Source of the DNA: Lethocerus indicus
Taxonomy: Eukaryota > Arthropoda > Insecta > Hemiptera > Belostomatidae
Reading direction: 5' to 3'
DNA: 64,000 nt
NCBI GenBank assembly: GCA_019843655.1
Contig: JACDQD010000005.1
Coordinates: forward strand, 28,964,954-29,028,953
Part shown: positions 63,501 to 64,000 of the stretch, piece by piece
Layout of the letters: every line of letters begins with the position of its first letter
How positions within the stretch are numbered: position 1 is the first letter of the stretch
The notes under the pieces: model-generated
Database searches by the model: none
What the model was told of the DNA's origin: nothing
The model's input: only the letters and a program-made list of their open reading frames with translations
Position numbers and translations under genes: made by a program

Positions 63501-64000
63501 CCCTACCCCACCAAACCGAACGAATATATGTATTTTATAAACGAGCAACCGATATCGAATCCGATACAGCTTATTTTTATCATATTGCAATAACGGCGAT
63601 ATGAATATGCGGGGGGATATACGTCATGAATCATTTCCGTCGGCGTTATTAAGCCGGAGGGATGCATCCATTTTTTGACCGACTACATTATGCGACGGGA
63701 TATATTCTGTAATCTAACTTGGGCCGTAATTTCTGGGCGACATATTCAGAATAGACGCAAAACAAAATCGACTTTCGACTGCGTGTGAACTGAAAGAGTA
63801 AATAAGCCGTTTACGCGAACACGTTTTTAGCGAGGTACATAATAGAAGATCGCGAATATACTACTGTAATGTTTAGTATGACCGAAAGATAGTAGTAATA
63901 CGCAACGTAATTATCGTAAAGATGATAACAGAGAAAGTTTGAATCCGACACAAGCTATTTCCGGTAGCCTTATTGTGAACGACGCCTCACACTGTCACCG
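60561..64000. other. gene-less unique sequence
   Basis: No gene is recognised. There is a 10-C run at 61401-61410 and a 9-C run at 62576-62584. The 142-codon frame at 61881-62309 is Arg/Pro/Ser/Thr-rich without a known motif. About 63.2-63.5 kb is G/C-run rich. No repeats, hairpins or RNA genes stand out. Confidence 0.6.

Overview
This window looks like nuclear, non-coding DNA from a eukaryote, most likely an invertebrate and possibly an arthropod. Three things point that way. It has no operon-like gene packing, and the longest open frames are about 100-200 codons and match no protein family I recognise. It carries many long simple-sequence tracts, above all (GA)n/(CT)n. CpG is plentiful in GC-rich patches that alternate with AT-rich, TAATTA-rich patches, unlike CpG-depleted vertebrate DNA. 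The CpG-rich mosaic with GA repeats and G/C runs would suit a hymenopteran or similar insect, but the sequence alone does not settle the species. I see no complete gene, rRNA, intact tRNA, CRISPR array, or transposon with a recognisable transposase or reverse transcriptase.

Layout. 1-5.2 kb: mixed unique sequence with short hairpins. 5.2-5.35 kb: a 120-bp CT tract. 5.4-23.5 kb: a GC/AT mosaic with several GA/CT tracts, G-quadruplex-type G runs at 13.6 kb and a possible TATA/Inr core promoter at 19.2 kb. 23.5-29.5 kb: three long GA/CT tracts plus an 18-bp perfect palindrome. 29.5-41.5 kb: G-rich patches, a compact hairpin just upstream at 29.27 kb, a 20-bp perfect palindrome resembling two head-to-head kappaB half sites (34.5 kb) and an inverted-repeat cluster at 37.2-37.5 kb. 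41.4-50.5 kb: purine-rich and (GGA)n tracts, an (AC)n tract, and the best RNA-hairpin candidate of the window (46919-46990). 50.5-54.6 kb: CT and GA tracts, a duplicated TATA-like element and a second hairpin candidate (52687-52740). 54.6-59.4 kb: unique sequence with (CTA)n and (GATA)n and one short frame with a signal-peptide-like start. 59.4-60.5 kb: a sharply AT-rich block. 60.5-64 kb: unremarkable mosaic sequence.

The simplest reading is an intergenic or intronic stretch, perhaps regulatory, with no confidently recognised protein gene. The items most worth testing are the two miRNA-like hairpins, the compact hairpins at 4.4, 7.3 and 29.3 kb, and the long perfect palindromes. No operon-like system or clearly novel gene system can be supported from the sequence alone.
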